Source: Byssothecium circinans
Lineage: Eukaryota > Ascomycota > Dothideomycetes > Pleosporales > Massarinaceae
Length of the DNA stretch: 64,000 nucleotides
NCBI GenBank assembly: GCA_010015675.1
Contig: ML977044.1
Location: 4,839 to 68,838, forward strand
Direction: 5' to 3'
A model generated the notes under the pieces. That model had not been told where the DNA came from. It saw only the letters and a list, made by a program, of their open reading frames with translations, and did not search any database. This document shows positions 24,960 through 35,878 of this stretch, one piece after another. Numbering within the stretch: position 1 is the first letter of the stretch; every line of letters begins with the position of its first letter. The position numbers and the translations under genes were made by a program.

Positions 24960-26750
24960 CTTTAACTACCTATAGGTTTAAGAACCTAAACGTACGTAAT
25001 AGTAGCTCCTGCTACCCTACGTCCTACTAGTAGCATTAGCACGCCTGCTTTAAGTCTAGTATTAGTAATAGCTAACTAGGCTAACTAGATATAATAGTAG
25101 GCTAAATAAATTGATAGGTTAATGCAGGCAATTACATAACTTTAGGCTAAAGACACCATACCCTATAGAAAGATTGCGGCGCTAGAGAAGTATAATAGAG
25201 GATAAGATAGCTTAAAGCTATTCTTTACTAGTATAGATTTATACTATTAGTTTAACTCTATAATAAGGGAATAAGACAAGATCCTTACGGCTAGAATGCA
25301 CCTAAAGGATAGGGCAGCTACTTAGGTGCAACCCTTTATAGACAACTATCTTATGAATAAGATAAAGTATTATAAAGATGATATAAAGACTATCTTTAAG
25401 AGCTAGACAGTGTTTAAAGAAGAAATTTAAAAGGTATTTAGAGAACTTAATAAGGAGACCTAGGTAAAGCAAAAGATATCTTAAATCTAGTAGGAGAAGT
25501 TAGTCATGAAGTATATAACAGAGTTTAAATAACTGTAATTAAAGATTAATTAAGATAATATGCTATTGCGCATAGCCTTCTATAACGGGCTAAAGGAAAT
25601 AGTTAAGGATAGAATAATCTATTATAATAAGCTAGATGACCTATAAGAGATAATTAATCTAGCTACCTAAATTAATAATAAGCTCTACGAACGAGCGCTA
25701 TAGAAGAAATAATAGGATATAATAATTATTCCTAACTTTAAAAGATATAGAAAACTAAAGACACTATGATACAACTAAGATAGTAATGTAGTAATAATAG
25801 ATAAGATTTAATAAAAGAAATAACTTAATAAGGGTAAGAGAAGATAGCTAGACGGCCTAGCCTACAAATAACGCTAAAAATGTTTTAAAAAGAAGGCATA
25901 TCTCTAATGTAGTAAAGTAGGATACTTCCATAAAGACTACCTAAAGAACTAAGGCTAGACTAGCAAGCTTAAAGTAGTTAAGATTAAGATAATTAAGTTT
26001 AAAGTAACAGGACTAAAGGAGGAAGAACTAGAAATACTACGTTAGTAGCCTACTCCTTGCCTACTTTTAGAACTAGACTAAGTAAGACTATTTAATAATA
26101 ATGTTAGTAACTTAGATCCTATTCTATCCTTTAGAGAACTCTAAGAATTAGAAACGTTACGCCTAAGCTAAGGTCTAGCTAAGAATAAAGTACTAGACTA
26201 GGTAATTTAATTATAATTAGATGCAAAATTATGCTAGAGATACACTAGTACTACACATAAAGGACTAACTTATGCTATACCTATATTAGTATATGGCGAG
26301 AAAGCTAGCGAAGTAGTAGTAGAAGCTATGCGACTTTAAAGCCTATACGTTATAAGAGAATATATTAGGGTAGAGGTACCTAAGAAGAATTCTTATTAAA
26401 AGGTTAATTAGTATTACTGCTAAGAGGATTAGTACCTCTATTATAGACGCGAACGTAATAAAGTAAGAAGATAACCTAGGTAGACATTATATATTATAAT
26501 CCTAGATAAAGACTATCTAGTAGCGGCTTACTACACTTATTATTTTAGTAATTAGCAACAGCAATACGAACGCGTTGGATAGCATAAATGCTATAATAAG
26601 CATTGCTAAACGCATTAGCTAAGTAAGCATATCGTAGGGTATTAGCTAGTAGGACTAATAGATAGTAATACTTTAAACTATAAAATTAAAGACTACTAAT
26701 ACTAATACCCCTTAGGACACTCTATAGATAGTAAGCATAAGAAGGTAGAC
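24485..26750 (+). mobile_element. 5' part of Gypsy copy 3, nested in the LTR of copy 2
   Basis: A complete 475 bp LTR (24,485-24,959) is followed by the same leader and gag region as copy 2, collinear with 17,590-19,384 of that copy, and less mutated at several sites. It is cut at a TA (26,751-26,752) by a TIR element that runs into the assembly gap. About 5.2 kb of a full-length element is therefore missing. Confidence 0.8.
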
Positions 26751-26752
26751 TA

Positions 26753-27721
26753 ACGTATTCCACCACCGAAGCGGCCACACCACCGAAGCGGCCACTTTTT
26801 GCTTGGCGGAAAATCAAAGATTCAACCTTTAATAACAATTTNNNNNNNNNNNNNNNNNNNNNNNNNNNNNNNNNNNNNNNNNNNNNNNNNNNNNNNNNNN
26901 NNNNNNNNNNNNNNNNNNNNNNNNNNNNNNNNNNNNNNNNNNNNNNNNNNNNNNNNNNNNNNNNNNNNNNNNNNNNNNNNNNNNNNNNNNNNNNNNNNNN
27001 NNNNNNNNNNNNNNNNNNNNNNNNNNNNNNNNNNNNNNNNNNNNNNNNNNNNNNNNNNNNNNNNNNNNNNNNNNNNNNNNNNNNNNNNNNNNNNNNNNNN
27101 NNNNNNNNNNNNNNNNNNNNNNNNNNNNNNNNNNNNNNNNNNNNNNNNNNNNNNNNNNNNNNNNNNNNNNNNNNNNNNNNNNNNNNNNNNNNNNNNNNNN
27201 NNNNNNNNNNNNNNNNNNNNNNNNNNNNNNNNNNNNNNNNNNNNNNNNNNNNNNNNNNNNNNNNNNNNNNNNNNNNNNNNNNNNNNNNNNNNNNNNNNNN
27301 NNNNNNNNNNNNNNNNNNNNNNNNNNNNNNNNNNNNNNNNNNNNNNNNNNNNNNNNNNNNNNNNNNNNNNNNNNNNNNNNNNNNNNNNNNNNNNNNNNNN
27401 NNNNNNNNNNNNNNNNNNNNNNNNNNNNNNNNNNNNNNNNNNNNNNNNNNNNNNNNNNNNNNNNNNNNNNNNNNNNNNNNNNNNNNNNNNNNNNNNNNNN
27501 NNNNNNNNNNNNNNNNNNNNNNNNNNNNNNNNNNNNNNNNNNNNNNNNNNNNNNNNNNNNNNNNNNNNNNNNNNNNNNNNNNNNNNNNNNNNNNNNNNNN
27601 NNNNNNNNNNNNNNNNNNNNNNNNNNNNNNNNNNNNNNNNNNNNNNNNNNNNNNNNNNNNNTTCCTTGCCAAGAAAAAGTGGCCGCTTCGGTGGTGTGGC
27701 CGCTTCGGTGGTAGAATACGT
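26753..27721. mobile_element. TIR element J spanning the assembly gap (820 Ns, 26,842-27,661)
   Basis: The left end (26,753-26,841) and right end (27,662-27,721) are inverted repeats, each with two nearly unmutated 17 bp units of core GAAGCGGCC, and each is bordered by TA. Everything between is N. The outside flanks do not match each other: gag region of Gypsy copy 3 on the left, Fot1-like transposase on the right. The two ends may therefore belong to two different copies that were joined during scaffolding. Confidence 0.6.
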
Positions 27722-27723
27722 TA

Positions 27724-28554
27724 CTTAATATAGTATACTTCTTACTACTTAAGCATAAGTACTTTAATATTATTTAAGGCTTAGCGTAAAAGTGTATCTT
27801 TTATATTAATAAGGAAGCATTCCTACTAGCCTTTAAAGATATATTTTTAAGCATATTTATAGTTTAAAATTATTAAATGGCTTTTAAGGTAACTAGGCTA
27901 ATCCCTCTAAATACATAGATAGTACTTAATTATCTTAATATATATATATATACTCTACTAGGACCTCTACTACTAGAAATGCTATAGCTATTAAGGACAC
28001 TAAGTAATACACGTAAATTTAGTTTATAGTTAAAGCTAGTACGTAATTCTATTACTTAGTTACTATAGATAGCTTAAAGTAGGCTTTTATAGCTTATTAA
28101 AAATGCTAAGTTAATGCTATATAGTAGCGCGTTAATAAAGGCGCGTATTAAAGAGTTTAAATAGTAACTTATAGTAGTAACTAAGTAAAAAATATATAAG
28201 TATAAGTATCTTTAAAAGGGTAGCACTATAGAGTATAGTTCTATAGTAAATTAGAATAGTTCTAAACTATTAGAAATAGTTTAAAACTATAAAAGGGTAA
28301 AGGTAGAGAGTAAGAGTAAGATATAATAACTATAATAACTAGGTATTTAGTGCTATAGTAACTATAGTAAGACTAGGTATAATATAAGAACTTATTAAGC
28401 TAATAAAAAGGGTTCTTTTAAGTTAGAGGCTAGTACTTAGTATATATTTTTAGATAGTAATATAGATAATAATAATAATACAGTTAAGTAAGTTAGTATT
28501 ACTAAGGAAAAGTAGCTGTCTTAGTATTGTAGCCGTCTTAGTAGTGCTTTACGT
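27724..28554 (+). mobile_element. 3' part of a Fot1-like element (copy I)
   Basis: The plus strand reads as the C-terminal half of the Fot1-family transposase with many stops. The right inverted repeat (units with core AAGACGGCT and AAGACAGCT, terminus GCTTTACGT) is followed by TA at 28,555-28,556. The 5' half is missing at the gap side. This is the last transposon before the gene-bearing region. Confidence 0.75.
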
Positions 28555-28556
28555 TA

Positions 28557-29157
28557 GCTATAATTTATAATCTCTAGCTTTAGGAATAAAAAGTTATGTT
28601 AGAAAAGATAATAGGCTGTATATATTAACTAAGAAAGTAGGATCTTTAGATAAAGCTTTAAATTAAACATTACAATAGATTCGATTACCTATGGTACCTA
28701 GGCCTAAGGTATCTTAAGACCTCCCGAAATCTCACCTACTGTAAGAACTAGCAGTAAACCTTAATCAGGAACTAGTATATTACCTAGCGAAGTAAATCAC
28801 CATATTACCCATAATCTTAGAATTGAAAACAAAGCATTGCTGTAACAATCAAGCCCCACTCCAACTTGAAACGAATAAGTAACCCTTCCCCTCCCTTCCC
28901 TTCCCCTCCCTTCCCTTCCCCTCCCTTCCCTTCCCCTCCCACACCTCACCTGACCACATCGCTCCTCCCTTCACCTCCGAGCCCCAGTCCCCCTAATATC
29001 CCTCAACCGCCGGACCTGCAACTCCCTCACAGCCCTCAAATCGCGTAGACGCGACTCCTCCCTCTCCCCCTCCTTCTCCCTCCCACCAATGCCCATACCC
29101 ATCTCTACCTCCATTCCTATCCCCACCCCCACTACCATCCCCGAACCCCAACCCAGC
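28557..29157. other. Transition zone between repeat block and gene block
   Basis: Base composition changes abruptly from AT-rich to mixed. No transposon end or convincing gene is seen in 28,557-28,860. From about 28,884 to 28,940 there is a pyrimidine-rich repeat built on CCCTTCCCCTCC. A 67-codon minus-strand ORF (29,174-28,971, ending RELQVRRLRDIRGTGARR) could be a 3' exon of the next gene, but I cannot place its splice sites. Confidence 0.5.
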
Positions 29158-30444
29158 TCACCATCCCTCCCCACCTCCCGCTTCCAGTTTCAAATACCAC
29201 GACCGTCGACTCTCACTCGTAGCGTCTCGATTCGACCTCGCGTTCCTATAGCCCAGCTTCTCGTTTCGCTTGTTTCCCTCTTGTCGGCGCAGACTACCTC
29301 CTCCTCCTCCTCCTTCTTTTTGAGGTTGAGGGATACAGGTGGTATACGTTGTAGGAGAGAGGAAATGTTGCTCTAATGTTGCGGTTTGGACGTCGGAGAC
29401 GAATTGTTCTAGGTTTGCGTTAAATTTTTCCCCCGTCATCTATTTGGAAAAGAAAAGGAAAGGAGAAAGGGGAAGATCCGGCCAGTTCACTAATACAGCT
29501 ATACGCAGACATGGAACAGACACGAAGAACAGGATAGCGACGCAGTAATACGAAAACGAAAAGGAACGCAGAGGACGAGGATGAGAATTAAGAAAAAAGA
29601 AAAGAAAAGCACAACCCACCCCACTCAACCCCCAACACCCCCAACGCCCTCCTCACACACTCTCTAGATTTCCGTCTATCATTTCTTATCCACTCCTCCT
29701 CCTCCTCCTCTTCCTCCCAATCTACCTCCTCTTCCCTCTCCACCTCTTCCCTCTCCACCTCTTCCCTCTCCACCTCTTCCCTCTCCACCTCTTCCCTCTC
29801 CACCTCTTCCCTCTCCACCTCTTCCCTCTCCACCTCTTCCCTCTCCACCTCTTCCCTCTCCACATCTTCCCTCTCCACATCTTCTTCCCCTTCCCCTTCC
29901 GCCCCTTCCGCTCCTCTCCCGCCTTCCCGTTTCCCCAGCCTTTCCCGTTTCCCTAGCCTTTCCCTTTCACCTCCACCTCTCCCCCCACCTCTCCCTCCAC
30001 CCCCCGCACCCAACCCCCCAAATCCAAATCCATCCAGCCCTACCTCCAAACTCAAACCCGAACAGTGCAGTCTCTGCGTCACTCCCCTAGAAACCAAGAA
30101 TCTGTACTCAGCCTCATCCTCATCCCCAGCAACCCGACCTATCTCCACCGTTGTTCCCTCTCTCCCTCCCTCTCCGTCTCCCTCTCCCGATAGAATCACC
30201 GCCTGCTCTGCACCTTCACCTCCCCCCAGTCGCCGTTGCAGTCGTACGCGAGAAAAACACGGATGCGCGTGCATGTGCATGTGCATGTGCATGCCGAGCA
30301 GAGACGGAGACGTTGCTCGCCCGTACGCCCATCTCTCCCTCTCCCTCTCCCTCTTCCTCTCCCTCTCCCTCTCCCTCTCCCTCTCCCTCTCCCTCTCCGC
30401 ATCCATATCCATAACCCTAGCCACAGCCACGCTATCCGTCTTCC

Positions 30445-30479
<35 letters not shown>

Positions 30480-30487
30480 TTAGACAT
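29158..30487 (-). CDS. Hypothetical low-complexity protein
   Basis: I do not recognise this protein. The best model joins 30,487-29,620 and 29,408-29,158 through a 211 bp intron (donor GTGGGT, acceptor CCTAG), giving GVLGVEW followed by EQFVSDVQTATLEQHFLS. Residues 1-16 are Ser-Ala repeats, about 31-52 an Arg-Glu run from a CTCTCC microsatellite, and about 210-265 a VEREE repeat from a 15 bp minisatellite. A less repetitive middle part (VEIGRVAGDEDEAEYRFLVSRGV) and the region around the splice look like real protein. The ATG at 30,487 is the first in the frame. The 3' end is uncertain, since a further intron leading into 29,174-28,971 is possible. Confidence 0.4.
29725..29890. repeat. 15 bp coding minisatellite (VEREE repeat)
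   Basis: About ten tandem copies of a 15 bp unit, CACCTCTTCCCTCTC on the plus strand, encode VEREE on the minus strand. The last units vary to CACATCTTCCCTCTC (VERED). The unit length keeps the frame open, so copy-number changes would alter protein length without breaking it. Confidence 0.85.
30328..30405. repeat. CTCTCC hexanucleotide microsatellite
   Basis: A run of CTCTCC units with one CTCTTC interruption. Just to its left are four GTGCAT repeats (about 30,270-30,295), and to its right five CAGACG repeats (about 30,446-30,478). All three are in frame in the minus-strand hypothetical gene, where they read as Arg-Glu, His-Met and Ser-Ala repeats. Confidence 0.85.
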
Positions 30488-32025
30488 GTTCCTCTGTTCC
30501 CATGGAAGGCGCCGCCGTTACAGCGCTTTCAGTGCTTGTGCTTTTCGCGAAGGGAAGAAGGAAAGAAGTATGGTAAACCCAGCGAGCGGTGTCGTCGATG
30601 CGGAATCCAGTGTCGCGGTGGGATAATGCACTACCCTACCCAGTGTCGACGTCGACATCGCCATCGCCTAACGTTTCTCCCGTTCTGCGTGCGTGTGCGT
30701 GTGCGTCTGCGTTTCCACGATTGAATGTTGAATGCGGCGTCCACCGTCGCCCGAGCCCGAGCCATCGTTGGGAGGGAGCGCGTTGGTACAACCATAACTA
30801 TAACTATAACTAACCCGCTGCGTTGGAGCATGAGCCAACGAGCCAGATTGCGGACATAAATGGCGTTGGCTGGTGCCTGCCTCTGTAAACGGCACGGCAC
30901 GGCGATGGATGGCCGGCATGGATCGTGGCGTTCGTGGCTATCTCCACGTCACGTCCCTCTATAATAGCTGAGTGTATCTTAGGGGGAAGTGAAGAAAAAA
31001 GAAAAAGGGGGAACGGAAAGAACCTCATGGGGATGAAGACATGCAGCTGCTCTGTGTAGTTTGGACCCAATGCATTGAAACTTTTTCCCCATGGAAAACA
31101 AAAACTTTAATTACGTACTCCCACCATGACTCTCCCTCTCCCTCTGCATCCCCCGTGCCTCAACCTCAACCTCACCTCCCCACACGTTCCCTCCCCACGC
31201 CCATCACAGCATCCAACTCCCCCCTTCCCTCCCCTCCTCTCCCTTCTCCTCCTCTACCCAACAACCCCTCTCCGCAAACCCACCACATCTCGACATGGCC
31301 ATGACAAACATAAAAAAACGCAAAGAGGGGCCAAAGCTAAAATATGCACAGAACCCTCTCTAACAAACGCTTGCGTGAGGGGCATCATCCTTCCTTCGTC
31401 AACGCCAAGCGGCGGCGGCGGCGACGGCGACGGCGAGAGCGTCCTCTAAATATATACAGAGACGAAAGAATATAGAAAACAAAAAAGGCTAAAAAGAATA
31501 TCCCGGTTCCGTCATGAAGTAAAAAAAAACAGCACCGGGAAAGAAGAGGAGACAAACAAGAAGAAGAGAGAAAAAAAGGTTGGGGGGGGTATGAGACGCG
31601 CAACCTAAAAGACATTCTCTCGCGCCGTAGACAAAAAAAGAAAGTAGATCAACAGATAAACAGCACGGATGGGTGGACGGACACAAAGACAGCAAGAATT
31701 AGACCAGATAAGACATTAGTTGCGGCCGCCGTGGGGGCAGGCCGATATTAAAGAGAGAGTATGTGGGTGAGGTACTTCAAGTCTCGGAGGACGATATGGG
31801 GGTATCTGCAATGGATGCGGGCGTGCAGGACAGACAGTACCGCTCCAAAGAAGGGGGGGCTATACAAGGGAGAGGGACCGCTCGTCAACAAATCATGGAA
31901 CAGAGAAGGGATGCCAGCCAGCGTCTCTTATGTGCGCGCATGCTTGCTAGAATCATCGTCGTGAGGCTAAGATGAAACGCGCAGAGAGTAGTGTAAAAGT
32001 ACAGCAAGGAGGGGGCTGGCTTTCA
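30488..32025. other. Intergenic region, no gene seen
   Basis: This holds the upstream region of the hypothetical gene and the downstream region of the membrane-protein gene. ORFs in 30.5-31.7 kb are short, overlap each other and arise from low-complexity CT-rich, GTGCGT and GGCGAC stretches. No domain, tRNA or transposon end is visible. Confidence 0.6.
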
Positions 32026-33395
32026 TCAAACGTTTTCCGTAAAGCGCGAACTTCGTGACCCGTCGCGCGAGGGGAGGCTCCGGCCCAGTGTACCTCGTGG
32101 TGGAGGGTAGTCTGGGTTGGGCGTGAGAGGAGGACTTAGTGTTGCCGTGTCGGCGAAGGGATCAGGATGGTGGAGAACCGGCGTGCGGGCCGGACTTGGC
32201 ATGACCCGCTCCTTGGTGCCTATAGCACCAACATTTGCAGGCTCGCCTGTTTCTTTGGCAAAGGCAAAGTCCTTGGGGATGACACCCGGTCCGCCATAGA
32301 TTCCCTTGTCGTCTTTATAGAACGATGAACCTGATAACGTGCCCTCTCCCCTAGGCTCTCCTTTGGCAAACTGCTCCGATGTTAAGCCTTCGCTGAACGC
32401 CGATGGCAGTTTGCGGCCTGATATTCGCTGGAAGCCTCGCTCGCCGGTGCTGGTAGTTTCGACGGTTGATTTCGATGCTCCAGAGAACCGGTTAAGGAAC
32501 GACGGTGCAACATAGCTACGGCGTGCTGCAGTCTGCGTCATGGGCTGATTGTCGGCATTGTCATCTCCAGTAAGCTGAAGAGCGCCGGCCTGTTTCTTCT
32601 TTTTGTGGCGTCTGAGGAGGAACAGGACCAAGGCCAGAAGCAAAGCAGCCCCAGCAAGAGTGCCGAAAACGGTGCCCACCACTTCAGGCGTGCCGAGAGG
32701 GGGGCTTTTCTCTGACGCTGCTCCTGCAACTCCGCTTGGGGACGAGGCTGTAGGCGCGGGAGTCGCTGGATTGACGCCACCGCCGAAGCCGCCTTCAGCA
32801 GAAGACGTAGCCACCAATGATGCAGATGAAGAAGTCTGTGAAGTACTCGCTAAGGTCGACGTTTGTGATGAGCTCGACTCGGTTGAAGATTGTGATGACG
32901 ATGCCGATGACTCGGATGAAGTATTAATTGAAGAAAGACTAGCGGTAGAAAGTGCAACTGTCCTCTGTTAGCGCTTACTATGAACACGGCAATTGGTTTC
33001 CGCTTACGAGATGATGTAAATGTTGAGTTGAAGGCCGACGACGGCAATGCTGTCGTGAGGGCGGCCGAAGATGGCGACAGAGTAATCGAGGCCTGTGAGC
33101 TGGATGCAGGGGCTGTGGAACCAGATGTGAATGGGTACCCGGGGACAGTCAAATCGCTGGGAAATGGAGGTACGGCGGGCACCGTGGGCACAGCGTTTGT
33201 GGGTACCGCTGGTACGGTGGGAACGATGGGCACTGTCTCGTGGGCGGGGGCGGCTTTGACGCTATTCGCGTCGGGCGTCACTGTCTGCTGAGCGATGATA
33301 TTGCCACTGCTGTCCAGCGAGTTGATCACCTCCACACCCAGGGTCAGGATGTTGGGCGCCTGCCGGCGATGGAACAGAGCGTGCGGTCTCCCCAT
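32026..33395 (-). CDS. Ser/Thr-rich single-pass membrane protein (mucin- or sensor-like)
   Basis: Two exons, 33,395-33,008 and 32,957-32,026, joined by a 50 bp intron (donor GTAAGC, branch-like GCTAAC, acceptor GACAG, phase 1), give about 439 residues. The N-terminal half has Pro/Val/Thr repeats (VPTVPAVPTNAVPTVPAVPP), followed by a long Ser/Thr stretch. There is one clear membrane helix (VVGTVFGTLAGAALLLALVL), then a basic RRHKKKK stop-transfer motif and a roughly 180 aa cytoplasmic tail with Pro/Ser-rich segments. The layout resembles Mid2/Wsc-type cell-wall sensors, but I see no WSC or other named domain and no classical signal peptide. The ATG follows a possible 5' UTR splice acceptor (GCACAG, 33,398). 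Confidence 0.75.
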
Positions 33396-33398
33396 GGC

Positions 33399-35030
33399 TG
33401 TGCGCTCTCCCGGCCTGCGATCCTCCTCTTCCCCGTCTTCCTTCTCCCGCGCAGTCTCCCTTTCGGTGGTGAGGTCTGTGGTCCAGTGGCGGTAGCGTTT
33501 ATCGACTCTGAGTATCCTGGACGGTAAGGCTGTCGTATACATATGTTGTCGGATCGCGGTACGCTACTTGCGCGCATATGATGCTTCCAGAGTGGTGGTG
33601 GCGAATCCGACGGCGGCGCAATGCATGTAAAGAGCGTGGTGGTGGGCGTTTGGGTGACGACGGTGAATGAGCGGACGTGAGGCTGTGGCTCGTCAAGGTC
33701 CAGTCTATGGATGATGGGTATCGAGTCTGGTGGGGAGCGAGCGAGCGTGGGAAACGAATGGACGCCAGAAGTGGCAGTAGGCGGAAGGAGTGGCCTGGTG
33801 ACGGTCAGCGATCTGCACTCCAATCGTGCCCCTTGTATCGCGGTTCTGAAGTCGCAGGTAGAGAATAGAGCAATATGGGAAGGTACGTACCTGAGCGCAA
33901 TCAACGGTCCAGCATCCGCTCAGCAGGAATGGCAGCGCGAGGGCACGCGGACGGGCAGCAATGGGGGGCGGACCTTTTTATTAAAGATGAGCTCTCCGCC
34001 GTAGTGCGGATGGGGATGGGGTTGGGGGTGTGCCACACGCGGGAGGGCCTGGCGGCGTGTCTGCGTTACGGTGCACGCTCGGGGTTGTCGCCGTCGCTGT
34101 CGCTGTCGCTCTTGCTGTCGCAGTTCCTTCGCCGCGCGCTGGAGACGCCTGCGAGCTGTGTCGTCGACGTCGCAGCGGGAGTCGTGAGGAGCAGAGCAGC
34201 AGAGCGGCGAGCAGAGAAACGGGCGATGAGGGCGAGAGCGGGAGAGAAGAGCAAGGAGAGGCTGGCCAATCAGCGCAGGGGTCCGTCTCTTCAAATTTCG
34301 ATAAACGGGCGCTCAGACGGCGCGCCGAACAGGCCCACGAGATGACGAACGCCGGATAGGACGCCAAACAAGGTGTTTCAATTTCAATCCAATGCGCCGT
34401 CGTGTTTCTCAGGACGATGTTTGTGCTGTCGAACATTCAACAAGCGAGAGAAGGCGAGTGGGCGGGTGTTTGCACTGGACAAGATGCGAATTTGGGACCC
34501 AAAAAACACCACCGGAGTCTCGAATGGCGGCCTGCACCGCTAGCGCACCCGTCTGCAGGGCCGTTCATATTACCTACAGACGAAGCGCCGGCCTCAGGCA
34601 CTCAGCGGACAAGGTGGAAGATGACCGGACTCAGCAAATTCGAACCTCAGAGTGCGCGAACGAGGGTGCTGAAAATAGTCTCTGGTGCAACCGGTCCACG
34701 TCCAGGTTCACGTCCACTTCGACGCGTGGACAAGCCGTGATTGAGCGCCAAAACCCCATCATAATCTGCCTGTTCCCACCGTCGACGGTCGTGCCACCCA
34801 ATACCCCCAAATATTGCTTCTCCCGATGCGGTATTCCAGCGCCGGCATGCTGCAGCACGGCACCGCTTCATTCGACCATACCATGACATTTGCGGACCGT
34901 CTGCCTACTAGTCAGGCACAAAATCGAATCATCTCCTAGTCCTGCACATGCCTAGCCTGGAAGCAAATCATTATGGGGATGATGGATCCCAGACGGGCAC
35001 TAATGATTGGCTGCTTGATGGGAGTTATCC
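33399..35030. other. Upstream and intergenic region, no convincing gene
   Basis: This contains the likely 5' leader of the membrane-protein gene, including a possible 5' UTR intron whose donor GTACGT lies near 33,885 on the minus strand. It also has GTCGCT/GTCGCC-type repeats around 34,085-34,130. ORFs up to 164 codons exist on both strands but overlap in several frames and show no domain or conserved motif, so I did not call them. Confidence 0.5.
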
Positions 35031-35035
35031 TTGAA

Positions 35036-35196
35036 CTTTACAGTGTCCAGTCCACACCACGCAAAGATGGCACCTGCAGTCAGCATGCTACGTATTTCTC
35101 CATTGACTAATTTTGACTTCTAGTCAGGTACAGGTTTTGATAATAGATATCTTGTGCACTCGTCGCATCAACGTTCCGCCGATTCGAGACCGGCCA
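35036..35196 (+). repeat. Direct repeat, copy 1, left of the kinase gene
   Basis: This roughly 160 bp segment is repeated in the same orientation at 36,911-37,082 with scattered substitutions and small indels. Shared blocks include CACCTGCAGTCAGCATGCTA, TATTTCTCCAT and GTTCCGCCGAT. It is not similar to any transposon in the left half of the window. Confidence 0.75.
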
Positions 35197-35878
35197 GATC
35201 CATGAGATAAGCCGCAAGCGGCGACCTGGTTGCAGTCTTGGCTCCGACCCCGCTTCGATTTCTTAAACCCCACCATATGGACAACAGCACATCCGTGAAC
35301 GGCTCTGGCAGACTCCGAGGCCTCACTTTTACGTGAAGGTGTTGTTTTCATCGAGGACGCAGAAGTCGGAAGGAGAGTTCATGAATTCAGCCAGAAGCGG
35401 TTCCCGTTCCAGACGGAAGAGAGTCTTGATTTTTGCCAAATAAGCACCCTCGAGGACAGGGCAAGTAACACAGAAAGGTTTCATAGATATATATCTAATA
35501 ATTACAGCGTATTCGAGACATAGTAGAGTCATTTTTTGAACGCTCATGGCTGGGCCTACTGAAAGTCTTTGGCCCCAGACCGGATATCATCTTCACTTTC
35601 TGAGCAACTCTTCAAACGAGTCGAACGACGTAAGCTATGAGACGAACAAGGGACAAGACAAAGTAAAGGCCCTTCTTGTTCAAACTGTTGCCAAGAAACT
35701 CTACTGTAGTCTTCTACAAGCGCTCGCACTTGCATTTCCTAAGAGCCCAGATTGCGAAGATTGGGGTTGTTGGAGGTCCCACCACAGAGCCTACAAAGAG
35801 CGGACATAGAGCCATGTGAGGTCACAATGAAGGATGGTGGTTTGTAAGTCAGCCCCTTGCGACTTTAGTATACATTTC

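Noticed and set aside
26722..27728. ORFs of 309-316 codons across the N gap
   Set aside because: They consist almost wholly of Ns between two TIRs.
34630..34660. Possible tRNA B-box (TTCGAACCTC)
   Set aside because: No matching A-box or cloverleaf stems are found around it.
33875..34886. Overlapping ORFs of 110-164 codons on both strands
   Set aside because: They are in GC-rich DNA with GTCGCT-type repeats, conflict with one another in frame, and contain no domain. One begins with a hydrophobic stretch, but it cannot be spliced sensibly to the membrane-protein gene, whose start at 33,395 is preceded by a stop in the candidate upstream exon.
35546..35809. 87-codon plus-strand ORF between the direct repeats
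   Set aside because: No homology signal, no introns or neighbours to support it, and its composition looks non-coding.
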